Shown here piece after piece: positions 8,809 through 16,095 of a stretch of DNA of 46,360 bases. The stretch is from Polyangiaceae bacterium (GTDB taxonomy: Bacteria > Myxococcota_A > Polyangia > Polyangiales > Polyangiaceae). Within the stretch, counting starts at the first letter, position 1. The number at the start of each line of letters is the position of its first letter. A model generated the notes under the pieces. The model was not told the DNA's origin. It did not search any database and was given only the letters and a program-made list of their open reading frames with translations. The position numbers and the translations under genes are program-made. The stretch covers positions 1-46,360 of the forward strand of contig JAICQQ010000044.1 in assembly GCA_025937785.1 (NCBI GenBank), given 5' to 3'.

Positions 8809-9390
8809 ATGTCATCTGAGACACTCGTCATTATCGGATTGTGTGTCGTGGCGCTCGCCACGGCGATTATCCTGGCGCTCATTCTCAGCACCCGGGACGG
8901 CAAACGGCGGCGTGTGCAACTGATGCAGCGCTTCGGTCCGGAATACGAGCGCGCCGTGGAAGACTACGGCAGCGAAGAGCTGGCCGAGCGGGCATTGCTC
9001 ACACGTGCCAAGCGGGTCAAACAGCTGAAGCTTCGCGATCTCGCCGATGAGACGCGCTTGCGCCACACCAGCGCTTGGCAGAACGTGCAACGAATGTTCG
9101 TCGACGACCCCGGAGGTGCCGTGCACGAAGCTGACCATTTGATCAAAAGCGTGATGCACGACATCGGGTACCCAGTCGAGGACTTCGACCAGCGCGTTGC
9201 AGACCTTTCCGTGGACCACCCCAGCGTCGTGCAGCACTACCGAGCGGCACGTTCGCTCGCAGACGCCAACCGCGAAGGACGGGCGAACACCGAGGAGCTC
9301 CGACAGGCCTTCGTCCACTACCGGGCCCTGTTCGCAGATCTGCTCGGAGAAGTACCTGCGCCCATGCGCTACCAGGAGGCGAGGGCATGA
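8809..9390 (+). CDS. Single-pass membrane protein of unknown function (upstream partner of a coupled pair)
   Basis: 193 residues from the ATG at 8809, preceded by AAGGA at good spacing. One N-terminal transmembrane helix (LVIIGLCVVALATAIILALIL) is followed by a charged helical domain with the recognisable string QRFGPEYERAVEDYG, then AWQNVQRMFVDDPGGAVHEAD, GYPVEDFDQRVADLSVDHP and LRQAFVHYRALFADLL. I know this pattern from unnamed single-helix proteins in actinobacteria and other groups; no function is assigned. The stop overlaps the next start in ATGA, so the two are translationally coupled. The next protein repeats its C-terminal core without the membrane helix. Confidence 0.8.
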   Translation: MSSETLVIIGLCVVALATAIILALILSTRDGKRRRVQLMQRFGPEYERAVEDYGSEELAERALLTRAKRVKQLKLRDLADETRLRHTSAWQNVQRMFVDDPGGAVHEADHLIKSVMHDIGYPVEDFDQRVADLSVDHPSVVQHYRAARSLADANREGRANTEELRQAFVHYRALFADLLGEVPAPMRYQEARA

Positions 9391-9782
9391 CTCACCAGCA
9401 CGAGCTGCTCCCGCTCGAGAGCGTGGATGCCGAAGACGGCCACGATCAGGTGCGGCTCGCCGAGCAAGCAAACGACGCGCCAGTCGCTCCCGCGCACGCA
9501 CCCACCGACCAAGCGCTCGACCACTGGCGGGCGATTCAGGGAAAGTTCGTCGACGATCCGCGTGGCTCCGTCGCGGATGCTCGCGCCCTCGTCGACGACC
9601 TGATCCAACACGTCGTGCGCAGTTTCTCGGAGCATCGCGAATCGCTCGATCGGCAATGGTCCAGCGAACCGACGGTTTCCACCGAACAGCTGCGACTGTG
9701 CCTTCAGCAGTATCGCGCCCTGTTCACGCAGCTATTGCCGGTAGTTCCGCCGGCGGGGGCCCCCGCCCGTACCGAGCGCTGA
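9387..9782 (+). CDS. Soluble paralogue of the upstream membrane protein
   Basis: 131 residues starting in an ATGA overlap with the previous gene. After a variable, probably disordered N-terminus of about 45 residues it repeats the core of its neighbour: HWRAIQGKFVDDPRGSVADA matches AWQNVQRMFVDDPGGAVHEA, and LRLCLQQYRALFTQLL matches LRQAFVHYRALFADLL. It lacks the FGPEYERAVE box, the GYPVEDFDQR segment and the membrane helix. This suggests a duplicated helical module, perhaps forming a complex of one anchored and one soluble partner. The function is unknown. Confidence 0.75.
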   Translation: MTHQHELLPLESVDAEDGHDQVRLAEQANDAPVAPAHAPTDQALDHWRAIQGKFVDDPRGSVADARALVDDLIQHVVRSFSEHRESLDRQWSSEPTVSTEQLRLCLQQYRALFTQLLPVVPPAGAPARTER

Positions 9783-10230
9783 CGTCTACTGGAGTTGACG
9801 AGTTTATGGCGGCCGTCGTGCGACGCGGTGACGGCAGCCGCCACGCTGCAGGGAGTTTGGCCCTGCCCCAGGGAATGGACGACTCAGTTTCCCCGCCGTT
9901 GGGGGACGGACGGGGCATGTTTGCGCTACGACTACCTCCCAGCATCTCTCGCAGAGTCACTCGAGGCGCCAGCGTGGCAGATTTGTTGAAGCGACTCGGC
10001 GCCTGGCGAAACTCGTCAGCCGACGGAAGCGTCGGCTTTGTAAGCTGGCTGCCCACAGAATCGCCCGAAAACGCGCATACGCTGGGTCAGCAGCGGGCCT
10101 GCGTTTAGGGACTGTGATAGCTTCATGGTGACTGCACGGATCACTCCTCGGCTTGCCGGCAGCGGGCAGGCGCGCGACGAACGATTCCTTCGACGGTCGA
10201 GCAGCGAGGCCCCGAGTGGAGAAGCAAGCA
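9783..10230. other. Intergenic region without a supported gene
   Basis: No frame here shows a family or a clean coding pattern. One perfect 7-bp hairpin with a GAAG loop (GCCGACG at 10019-10025, CGTCGGC at 10030-10036) is followed by only three T residues. It could be a weak terminator or an element in the leader of the next gene. Confidence 0.45.
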
Positions 10231-12204
10231 ATGGCTCGAATCATGGTCGTCGAGGACGACGACGAACTCGCCACTGAAATCTCGGACATGTTGACGATGC
10301 TCGGCTATCAGGTAGCCGGCAGGGCCGCCTCTGGCGAAGACTGTCTGGTCCTCGCAAGCCAAGCGCAACCCGACCTGGTGCTGATGGACATCAAGATCCG
10401 GGGCAACTTGGACGGCATTCAAGCTGCGGAACGCCTGAAGAAGATCAAAGACGTACCCGTGGTGTATCTGACGGGGTTTTCGGACAGCGCTACGCTGAAA
10501 CGCGCGCGACAAACACACGCGCACGGTTTCTTGGTCAAGCCGTTCCGCGTGAGCGAGATCAAGAGCACCATCGAGATGGCGCTGTTCAAGCACCACACCG
10601 AAATGGAGCTCAGGCGACGCGAGAACTGGTTCTCCACCATGCTGCAGGCCATCGGTGACGCCGTGATCGCCGTAGACAACCAGCAGACGGTAGTCTTCGT
10701 GAACCAGGTCGCCGAGAAGTTGATGGAGACGGGCGGCGGGACACTGATTGGCGCGCACCTGACGGACGTCTTCCACCTCCTGCACCCCCACACGCGCGAA
10801 CCGCTCGATTTGGTCGAACGCGTACTCCGCAACCGCGAACCCGTCTGGTTGCCGACCGGTGCCATCCTGGCGCGTGCGCGGGGCGACCTGCCGGTAGAGA
10901 GCAGCGTCGCCCCCATCGTGGACACCGAGGGGCAACTGCTCGGCGCGGTGCTGGTGTTCCGGGACACGCGTGAACGCGAAGCCCTGCTGGAGCAGATAGC
11001 GGCGTCCGACCGTCTGGCGAGCCTCGGAACGCTGGCGGCAGGCGTCGCGCACGAGATCAACAACCCCCTGACCTATGTGATGGCGAACGCCGTGATGGTG
11101 GGTCGGGAGCTGCACCGGGTCGAAAAGGAGCTGCGCTTGGCGCCCTCCGCCGAACGGCTGTTGCAATGCGCGACTACCATCGGCCGTCTGCGTGACGAGC
11201 TCACTGAAATCGAGGATGGTGCGGAACGCATCAAGCGCATCGTCACCGATCTGCGCGTGTTCGGCCGGCCAGAGACTGGGCAGTCGAGTGGAGACTTGAT
11301 TTCGGCGCTGCACTGGGCGCTCCGCGTCACACGAACGTTGTTCACCGGCCGCGCCGAGTTGGAGCTCGACTTGCAACAAGTCCCAACCGTGCGCGGCGAC
11401 ATGACGCGGGTGGGGCAGGTCTTCATCAACCTTCTGGCAAACGCGGCGCAGGCGATTCCCGAGGGAGACGCCGAGCATCAACGTGTCTACGTGTCTACGT
11501 CGAGAGTCGGCAATGACCGCGTGCTGGTCGAGATCCGTGACACTGGCGTCGGCATGCCGCCCGAGGTGCTGCGCCGTATCTTCGAACCGTTCTACACCAC
11601 CAAGCCCGTCGGCACGGGGATGGGCCTGGGGCTTTCGGTGTGCAGCGGCATCGTCGCCGCGGTCGGCGGTGAACTGACCGTCGACAGCACCCCGGGTCGC
11701 GGCAGCACGTTCCGCGTTTACCTGTCCATCGCTCCGGCTCGCACCCTCGAACCCAGCGCCAGTAAATCCGACAGCCCCACTCCGCGCGGGCGCATCCTGG
11801 TGATCGACGACGACGAGATCGTGGCGAAGTCGATCGCACGCATGTTGTGCGGCAAACACGAGGTCACCGTGCTGACGGACGGGCGTACGGCCCTACCGGT
11901 GCTGCTTGCTGGCGGCTACGATGTTGCCGTGTGCGACCTGTTGATGCCGCACCTGAATGGTCAAGAACTGTACGACGAGGTGCTGAGCCAACAGCCAGAG
12001 CTCGCTCGACGTTTCGTGTTCTTGAGCGGCGCATTCACCGCCGAGGCGTCGAGCTTCCTCGAGCGTGTGCCGAACCCGCGCCTCCCGAAACCGCCCTCGA
12101 TGGCCGAGCTCGAGCGCTGCGTGCACAGCATTCTGGTCCCCAATGCTCACCGTTCGGGCTGTCACGCCATCCCGGCGAAGCGGCTGCTTGCCAGTCACCA
12201 GTAG
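10231..12204 (+). CDS. Soluble hybrid histidine kinase, REC-PAS-HisKA-HATPase-REC
   Basis: 657 residues from the ATG at 10231 (MARIMVVEDDDELATEISDM), preceded by a purine-rich GGAGAAG. There are no membrane segments. The N-terminal receiver has the acidic pair VEDDD, phospho-acceptor Asp53 (LMDIK) and Lys103 (LVKPF). A PAS domain spans about 130-245 (AIGDAVIAVDNQQTVVFVNQ). The H-box is AAGVAHEINNPLTYV (His274), the N-box NLLANAAQAIPEG, and the G-boxes are GVGMPPEVLRRIFEPFYTTK and GTGMGLGLSV. The C-terminal receiver starts with LVIDDDE and has CDLLMPHLNG; its lysine region is PKPPS. An N-terminal receiver suggests control by an upstream kinase, so this is a phosphorelay node. No cognate regulator is adjacent. 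Confidence 0.93.
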   Translation: MARIMVVEDDDELATEISDMLTMLGYQVAGRAASGEDCLVLASQAQPDLVLMDIKIRGNLDGIQAAERLKKIKDVPVVYLTGFSDSATLKRARQTHAHGFLVKPFRVSEIKSTIEMALFKHHTEMELRRRENWFSTMLQAIGDAVIAVDNQQTVVFVNQVAEKLMETGGGTLIGAHLTDVFHLLHPHTREPLDLVERVLRNREPVWLPTGAILARARGDLPVESSVAPIVDTEGQLLGAVLVFRDTREREALLEQIAASDRLASLGTLAAGVAHEINNPLTYVMANAVMVGRELHRVEKELRLAPSAERLLQCATTIGRLRDELTEIEDGAERIKRIVTDLRVFGRPETGQSSGDLISALHWALRVTRTLFTGRAELELDLQQVPTVRGDMTRVGQVFINLLANAAQAIPEGDAEHQRVYVSTSRVGNDRVLVEIRDTGVGMPPEVLRRIFEPFYTTKPVGTGMGLGLSVCSGIVAAVGGELTVDSTPGRGSTFRVYLSIAPARTLEPSASKSDSPTPRGRILVIDDDEIVAKSIARMLCGKHEVTVLTDGRTALPVLLAGGYDVAVCDLLMPHLNGQELYDEVLSQQPELARRFVFLSGAFTAEASSFLERVPNPRLPKPPSMAELERCVHSILVPNAHRSGCHAIPAKRLLASHQ

Positions 12205-12255
12205 CTGGACCGGCGACCGAGCCGTAGCTCCTCGTGCTACACTCGTGGGTCTTCG

Positions 12256-13419
12256 ATGCCCGGTCGACGCTGTTGGGGCAGCCTGCTGCTCTTGGCTTTC
12301 TCAGCCTGCATGGCTCCTGCCCCCACGCCATCCGAACCGCCGCTCGCGTCCGCTGCCCTGCCACCGAAGGCGATCTCGATCGCGCCGGCCGCCGCTCCCG
12401 TGGGCTCGCAGCTCGCCCGGGTCGAGGGCACTCCCCCGAGTTCGAGACCCGCGCTGGTCGATGCCGAGACGGAGGACGCTTCGCGCGTCGCCGAGGGTTA
12501 CCTGGGACCCGAAGAGTGCACCGCCGGGCGCGCTGACGCGCCCCGAATTCTCCGCGAGCCGGGCGGTCCCAAGCGGGAGTTTTCGGTGGACGGCTACACC
12601 GCGCGCGCCCTCGCGATCGAGCGCGTCGACGCTGGCCAAGAGCAATCGCACTGCCTGAGCGTCGCTTGGCCCGGCTCCGGTACGAACAGCCACGGTCAAC
12701 GGGTGGGCGTGGCGCGCTCGATCGACGAAGCGTGGCTGCGCGCCATCCAGAATACGCTCCTGCGCCTGCCCTTTAGCCACGTGGTGCTGGTGCGGCGCAT
12801 CGTCATCGACAATCGACCTACGGAGCACGGCATTGCGGCTTTCGACAGGCAGGACGCAAGCGACGCTCGCGACGGACACACGCTCTGGCTCCACGAGCAT
12901 TTGTTCGTCGATGCCAACCACTGGGCGCGCGGCAACTATGGCTCGTACTGGGGCTATCACGTGGATCGGGATGGCCGCGTGATCGACGGCGCCGGGCCCG
13001 ATCACGACCTATTCAGTCCGATCTTGCTGCACGAGATCGGACACCTGGTGATGTACTGGATCGCCAACGCGCATCTGTCGGGCCCCGAGGCGGCGTCGAA
13101 CGTGCAATGCGCGGCAACCTGCAAGGACCGCGGAGATTGTAGCAGCCTCACGAAGGCAGCTCGAGAAGCAGGCTGTGTGAGCCCCTACTGCGCGCCCTTC
13201 CGCTTCGAATCCAGCACCGAAAACTGGGCCGAGCAGTACCGCTTGTTCTTTCAAAGTTCTGCCAGCAAGCAAGCGCTGGAGCGAGCCGGTGCAGGCTGTC
13301 TGTCACTGCTGATGCGCGACTCGGTGCCACCGCCGTGGGAACGCGGCCTGCCGGATATCAAGAGCTACCGCCGCAGTCTGTGGGACAGCTGCGGGGGGCG
13401 CGCGTGCAAAGGCTGGTGA
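12256..13419 (+). CDS. Secreted lipoprotein with a zinc-peptidase HExxH motif
   Basis: 387 residues. The signal peptide (RRCWGSLLLLAFSAC) ends at a lipid cysteine (Cys18), followed by a Pro/Ala-rich linker to about residue 75. The C-terminal half carries LLHEIGHLVMYW (His259-Glu260-x-x-His263), a HExxH zinc site, and downstream SSTENWAEQYRLFF, whose Glu could be the third ligand or a structural partner as in gluzincin-like enzymes. Several Cys between about 285 and 312 suggest disulphides outside the cytoplasm. I do not recognise a named peptidase family, so activity is inferred from the motif and its position. It is convergent with the next gene. Confidence 0.7.
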   Translation: MPGRRCWGSLLLLAFSACMAPAPTPSEPPLASAALPPKAISIAPAAAPVGSQLARVEGTPPSSRPALVDAETEDASRVAEGYLGPEECTAGRADAPRILREPGGPKREFSVDGYTARALAIERVDAGQEQSHCLSVAWPGSGTNSHGQRVGVARSIDEAWLRAIQNTLLRLPFSHVVLVRRIVIDNRPTEHGIAAFDRQDASDARDGHTLWLHEHLFVDANHWARGNYGSYWGYHVDRDGRVIDGAGPDHDLFSPILLHEIGHLVMYWIANAHLSGPEAASNVQCAATCKDRGDCSSLTKAAREAGCVSPYCAPFRFESSTENWAEQYRLFFQSSASKQALERAGAGCLSLLMRDSVPPPWERGLPDIKSYRRSLWDSCGGRACKGW

Positions 13420-13436
13420 CCGATGAGCGCGGGAGC

Positions 13437-13823
13437 TCAGGCGGCCGATCGCCGCTTCCACCACAGAAAACCGGCGGCGAACAGTACGACGCTGGCGACG
13501 ACGCCCCCCAGCACGAGCTCACGGGGCAGCTCGCGAGCCCGCGGTTTGCACCAGACCTCGGCCGGAGCCGAATGCCCGCGTGTGCGGCATTTGAAGGCGT
13601 AGCCCCGCGTGCCCGGGCCCTCCGCGCACGACTTTGGATTCGAATGGTCGAACGGACACTCTTCGCACATGGTATGGGTGTCCTCGATGAAGAACGGACT
13701 GCACGGTTCGACGTAGCCGTGCATCTGGGCGCTCGCTCGCGAAGCGAGCAAGCACCCACACAGCGTCATCAACCCAAGCGCCCACCAGCTTCGACCCAAG
13801 AACGCACGACCGACCGACAGCAC
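13437..13823 (-). CDS. Secreted Cys-rich protein with C-terminal membrane anchor, unknown
   Basis: About 128 residues if the GTG at 13821-13823 is the start; a GTG seven codons upstream and an internal ATG also exist. A signal peptide (SWWALGLMTLCGCLLASRASA) precedes a small domain with six cysteines (pattern PCSPFF, MCEECPF, SCAEG, FKCRT, VWCKP), then one transmembrane helix (LVLGGVVASVVLFAAGFLWW) and a KRRS cytoplasmic tail. This is a type I membrane layout with a disulphide or metal-binding ectodomain. I do not know a family for it. It is convergent with the HExxH lipoprotein gene, 17 bases away. Confidence 0.6.
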   Translation of the reverse strand: MLSVGRAFLGRSWWALGLMTLCGCLLASRASAQMHGYVEPCSPFFIEDTHTMCEECPFDHSNPKSCAEGPGTRGYAFKCRTRGHSAPAEVWCKPRARELPRELVLGGVVASVVLFAAGFLWWKRRSAA

Positions 13824-14122
13824 GGGGCGCAGCTTGCCCGCCCCCACCCTGCTCGTCAACGGAGCGCCGCTGACGCCGATGCCAAAAGCTCGCGAGCTTT
13901 CGCGGTTCTTCTCGATTTGTCGGCGTTCGACGACACGATCCGAGAAAATGCGCCAGACACACCCTCGGCACGCTCGTTCGAGAATCGCTAGTGTGGTGAA
14001 TCTTCGATTCGCCACGAGAATAAACAACGCTTTCCTAGTCTCAATAGGACGCCAGAGTCCGAAATATGGAGACAGGACGCCTTCGGGAATATCCCCGCGT
14101 CGCGGGCTGTCGTTGAGCGACC
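13824..14122. other. Divergent intergenic region
   Basis: About 300 bases between divergent starts, clearly richer in A+T than the genes around it near 13980-14070, as expected for a promoter region. No gene is supported. An imperfect GC-rich inverted repeat (CCCGCG/CGCGGG) lies just before the ADP-ribosylglycohydrolase start. Confidence 0.4.
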
Positions 14123-15022
14123 ATGACCACGGCCCCTCCAACCGCCGCAGCTCGCGCGCTCGAATCGCTCGACGGCCTTTCGATCGGCGATGCCTTCGGT
14201 GAACGCTTCTTCGGGAGAGTCGAGGCCGTGTTGCCTCGCATCGCGCGCCGCGAGGTGCCGCAAACGGAGTGGCCGTACACCGATGACACCGAGATGGCGC
14301 TCAGCATCGTGCGAGTCCTGCTCGACCACCAGTGCATCGAGCAAGATACGCTGGCTCGGCTCTTCGCAGAGCGCATGGATTCCAGCCGAGGCTACGGCCC
14401 AGGCGCGTTCGGCATCCTCTCCGCGATCGCTAGGGGTGGTGATTGGCGCATGCTCAGCCACTCCTGCTTCGGCGGGAATGGTTCCTTCGGCAACGGCGCT
14501 GCCATGCGCGTCGCACCGCTCGGAGCCTACTTCGCCGACCGACCGCTGGAAGACATCGTCAGGCAGGCGCGGCAAAGCGCAGAGATCACGCACGCGCACC
14601 CCGAAGGCATCGCGGGCGCAGTCGCGGTTGCCGTGGCGGCAGCGCTGGCGAGCCAAGCGCGCGGCAGCTCCGCTCCGCTCGGCCGAGCCTTCGTCGAGGC
14701 CGTCCGCGACGCGACGCCCCCGGGCGACACCCGGGATGGAATCTCCGAGTGTCTCGCACTCGGACCCGACGCTACCCCGGTGCAAGCCGCACGCATCCTC
14801 GGCAACGGCGCGGGCGTCACGGCGCCCGACACGGTGCCGTTCTGCCTCTGGGTCTGCTCGCGCTTCTCGCACGACTTCGTCGAATCGATGTGGAACACGG
14901 TCACCGCGCTCGGCGATCGCGACACGACCTGCGCCATCGTGGGCGGCATCGTGGCTTGTCAGACCGGCCGCGCCGCCATCCCCGAAGAATGGTTCGAGTT
15001 GCGCGAAGCCGTCGATCCGTAG
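14123..15022 (+). CDS. ADP-ribosylglycohydrolase family protein
   Basis: 299 residues from the ATG at 14123. The metal-binding motifs of the DraG/ARH fold are all present: GDAFG (Asp23), YTDDTEM (Asp54, Asp55, Glu57), GNGSFGNGAAMRVAPLG, THAHPEG and GDRDTTCAIVGGI near the C-terminus. These ligate the two Mg/Mn ions that cleave ADP-ribose from protein or small-molecule targets. The length is typical and no signal peptide is seen, so it is cytoplasmic. No DraT-like or other ADP-ribosyltransferase is in the window, so the substrate is unknown. Confidence 0.93.
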   Translation: MTTAPPTAAARALESLDGLSIGDAFGERFFGRVEAVLPRIARREVPQTEWPYTDDTEMALSIVRVLLDHQCIEQDTLARLFAERMDSSRGYGPGAFGILSAIARGGDWRMLSHSCFGGNGSFGNGAAMRVAPLGAYFADRPLEDIVRQARQSAEITHAHPEGIAGAVAVAVAAALASQARGSSAPLGRAFVEAVRDATPPGDTRDGISECLALGPDATPVQAARILGNGAGVTAPDTVPFCLWVCSRFSHDFVESMWNTVTALGDRDTTCAIVGGIVACQTGRAAIPEEWFELREAVDP

Positions 15023-15151
15023 CGCCCGCTACGCGAGTACCACAGTGAGAATGCGACTTCACGTCGAGCATGCGGGAGGAGTCGTCGCCGCCGCGGGCAA
15101 TCGAGAGAGCCAGAGGAAATGACCCGCGACGGCGCGCTCTGTTCGAGTGCG

Positions 15152-15445
15152 TTACGACTTTCGCTGCCCGTGGCGCTTGCCGAGCTTACCCTCCTTGAAG
15201 GCCGCCATCATTTCGTCTTTCGAGACCTTGTTGTCCTTGTTGCTGTCAGCCACCTTGATGCGCTGCCAGCGCTCGGCGCCGACCTCGGCCTCCGTCAGGA
15301 AGCCATCCTGGTTCGTGTCCTTGCGCTGGAAGTGTGCGCCTTTGTCTTTACCGTCCTTGCCGCCGCACGCGAGAGCGGTTGCAGGCGCGGCGAGCCCGAG
15401 GGCGAGCGCGGTCACGAGAGTCATGCGTAGGGTCTTGGGGTTCAT
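15152..15445 (-). CDS. Secreted EF-hand calcium-binding protein
   Basis: 97 residues with a GGAG about 8 bases before the ATG. A signal peptide (MTLVTALALGLAAPATALA) is followed by two EF-hand loops: Asp43 to Glu54 (DTNQDGFLTEAE) and Asp67 to Glu78 (DSNKDNKVSKDE), both with acidic residues at positions 1, 5 and 12; in the second the usual Gly at position 6 is Asn. It is very Lys-rich and probably periplasmic or extracellular. It may buffer or sense calcium. Its leader holds a hairpin and a perfect palindrome. It lies downstream of the tldD run in the same direction but 158 bases away. Confidence 0.85.
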   Translation of the reverse strand: MNPKTLRMTLVTALALGLAAPATALACGGKDGKDKGAHFQRKDTNQDGFLTEAEVGAERWQRIKVADSNKDNKVSKDEMMAAFKEGKLGKRHGQRKS

Positions 15446-15470
15446 GGGAGCTTCTCCGTCAGGTTGGGTT

Positions 15471-15489
15471 CAGTGGGTCGAGCCCACTG
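15471..15489 (-). promoter_or_regulatory. Hairpin in the leader of the EF-hand gene
   Basis: Perfect 7-bp inverted repeat (CAGTGGG at 15471-15477, CCCACTG at 15483-15489) with a 5-base loop, starting 26 bases before the start codon. There is no T run, so it is more likely an RNA leader structure or binding site than a terminator. Confidence 0.4.
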
Positions 15490-15493
15490 GAGA

Positions 15494-15507
15494 GTTGCTT
15501 AAGCAAC
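15494..15507. promoter_or_regulatory. 14-bp perfect palindrome upstream of the EF-hand gene
   Basis: GTTGCTTAAGCAAC is a perfect palindrome 48 bases before the EF-hand start, where an operator for a dimeric repressor or activator would sit. The regulator is not known. Confidence 0.4.
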
Positions 15508-15603
15508 GCCCGCGCCAGCCATCAATCCCGCGGAAAACCAGGGTCTGCGCGGTGAGCACTGCGGATTTCGCAGCCCCCAGTGCGACATCCGCAGACGCGC
15601 GGC

Positions 15604-16095
15604 TCAGCGGCTGCCAGCCGCGAGCTCTCGGGCTTGTCCCATCAACCCGAGCAACTCGTCCGGCTCGTATTCATCCAAGAAGTAGCGAAAGTCCGCGCGC
15701 CCGGTGTGCAGTTGCTCCATCACCTCGCCACCCGGCAGCAAGAAGAACGTACGGGGGATGTAATCCCCGTCCAGTGCGTACTCTCGACTCAGCTCCGGAC
15801 TGCCATCGCGTTCGACGCGGATCATGACGAAGGCCCGACTGGCCTCGACCACCCGCGGGTCGTGGAACACACGGCTGTAGTGGTGACAGTGTGGGCACCA
15901 GTCGGTGTAGAAGACCAGCACGATGGGTTTGTGTTCGCGGGCGGCAGCTTTGAGCCCTAGCGCGTACGGTTGCCACGCGACCCGAGTCGGGTTCCAGTCG
16001 GGGGGATAGTTCGCGGTGCTCGGCGTGTACGGGGTACAACCGGCGAACCACAGCATGCAGCCCGCGACCAACACCCGCAAAAAAATGCGCCTCAC
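15604..16095 (-). CDS. Thioredoxin-fold lipoprotein
   Basis: 163 residues from a GTG that overlaps the methyltransferase stop in GTGA. The signal peptide ends in a lipobox WFAGC (Cys20). The thioredoxin fold carries VFYTDWCPHCHHY (Cys67-Pro-His-Cys70), the same CPHC active site as DsbA, and YIPRTFFLLPGGE with the expected cis-proline region (Ile-Pro-Arg-Thr). It should act as a membrane-tethered disulphide oxidoreductase or reductase in the periplasm. It is the last gene of the five-gene overlapping run. Confidence 0.85.
   Translation of the reverse strand: MRRIFLRVLVAGCMLWFAGCTPYTPSTANYPPDWNPTRVAWQPYALGLKAAAREHKPIVLVFYTDWCPHCHHYSRVFHDPRVVEASRAFVMIRVERDGSPELSREYALDGDYIPRTFFLLPGGEVMEQLHTGRADFRYFLDEYEPDELLGLMGQARELAAGSR

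Noticed and set aside
10019..10036. Hairpin as intrinsic terminator of the paralogue pair
   Set aside because: The stem is good, but only TTT follows and it lies about 240 bases after the last stop; kept only as a note.
10141..11859. Long minus-strand open frame opposite the REC-PAS kinase gene
   Set aside because: It is an antisense shadow produced by high GC; the plus strand has complete, ordered kinase motifs.
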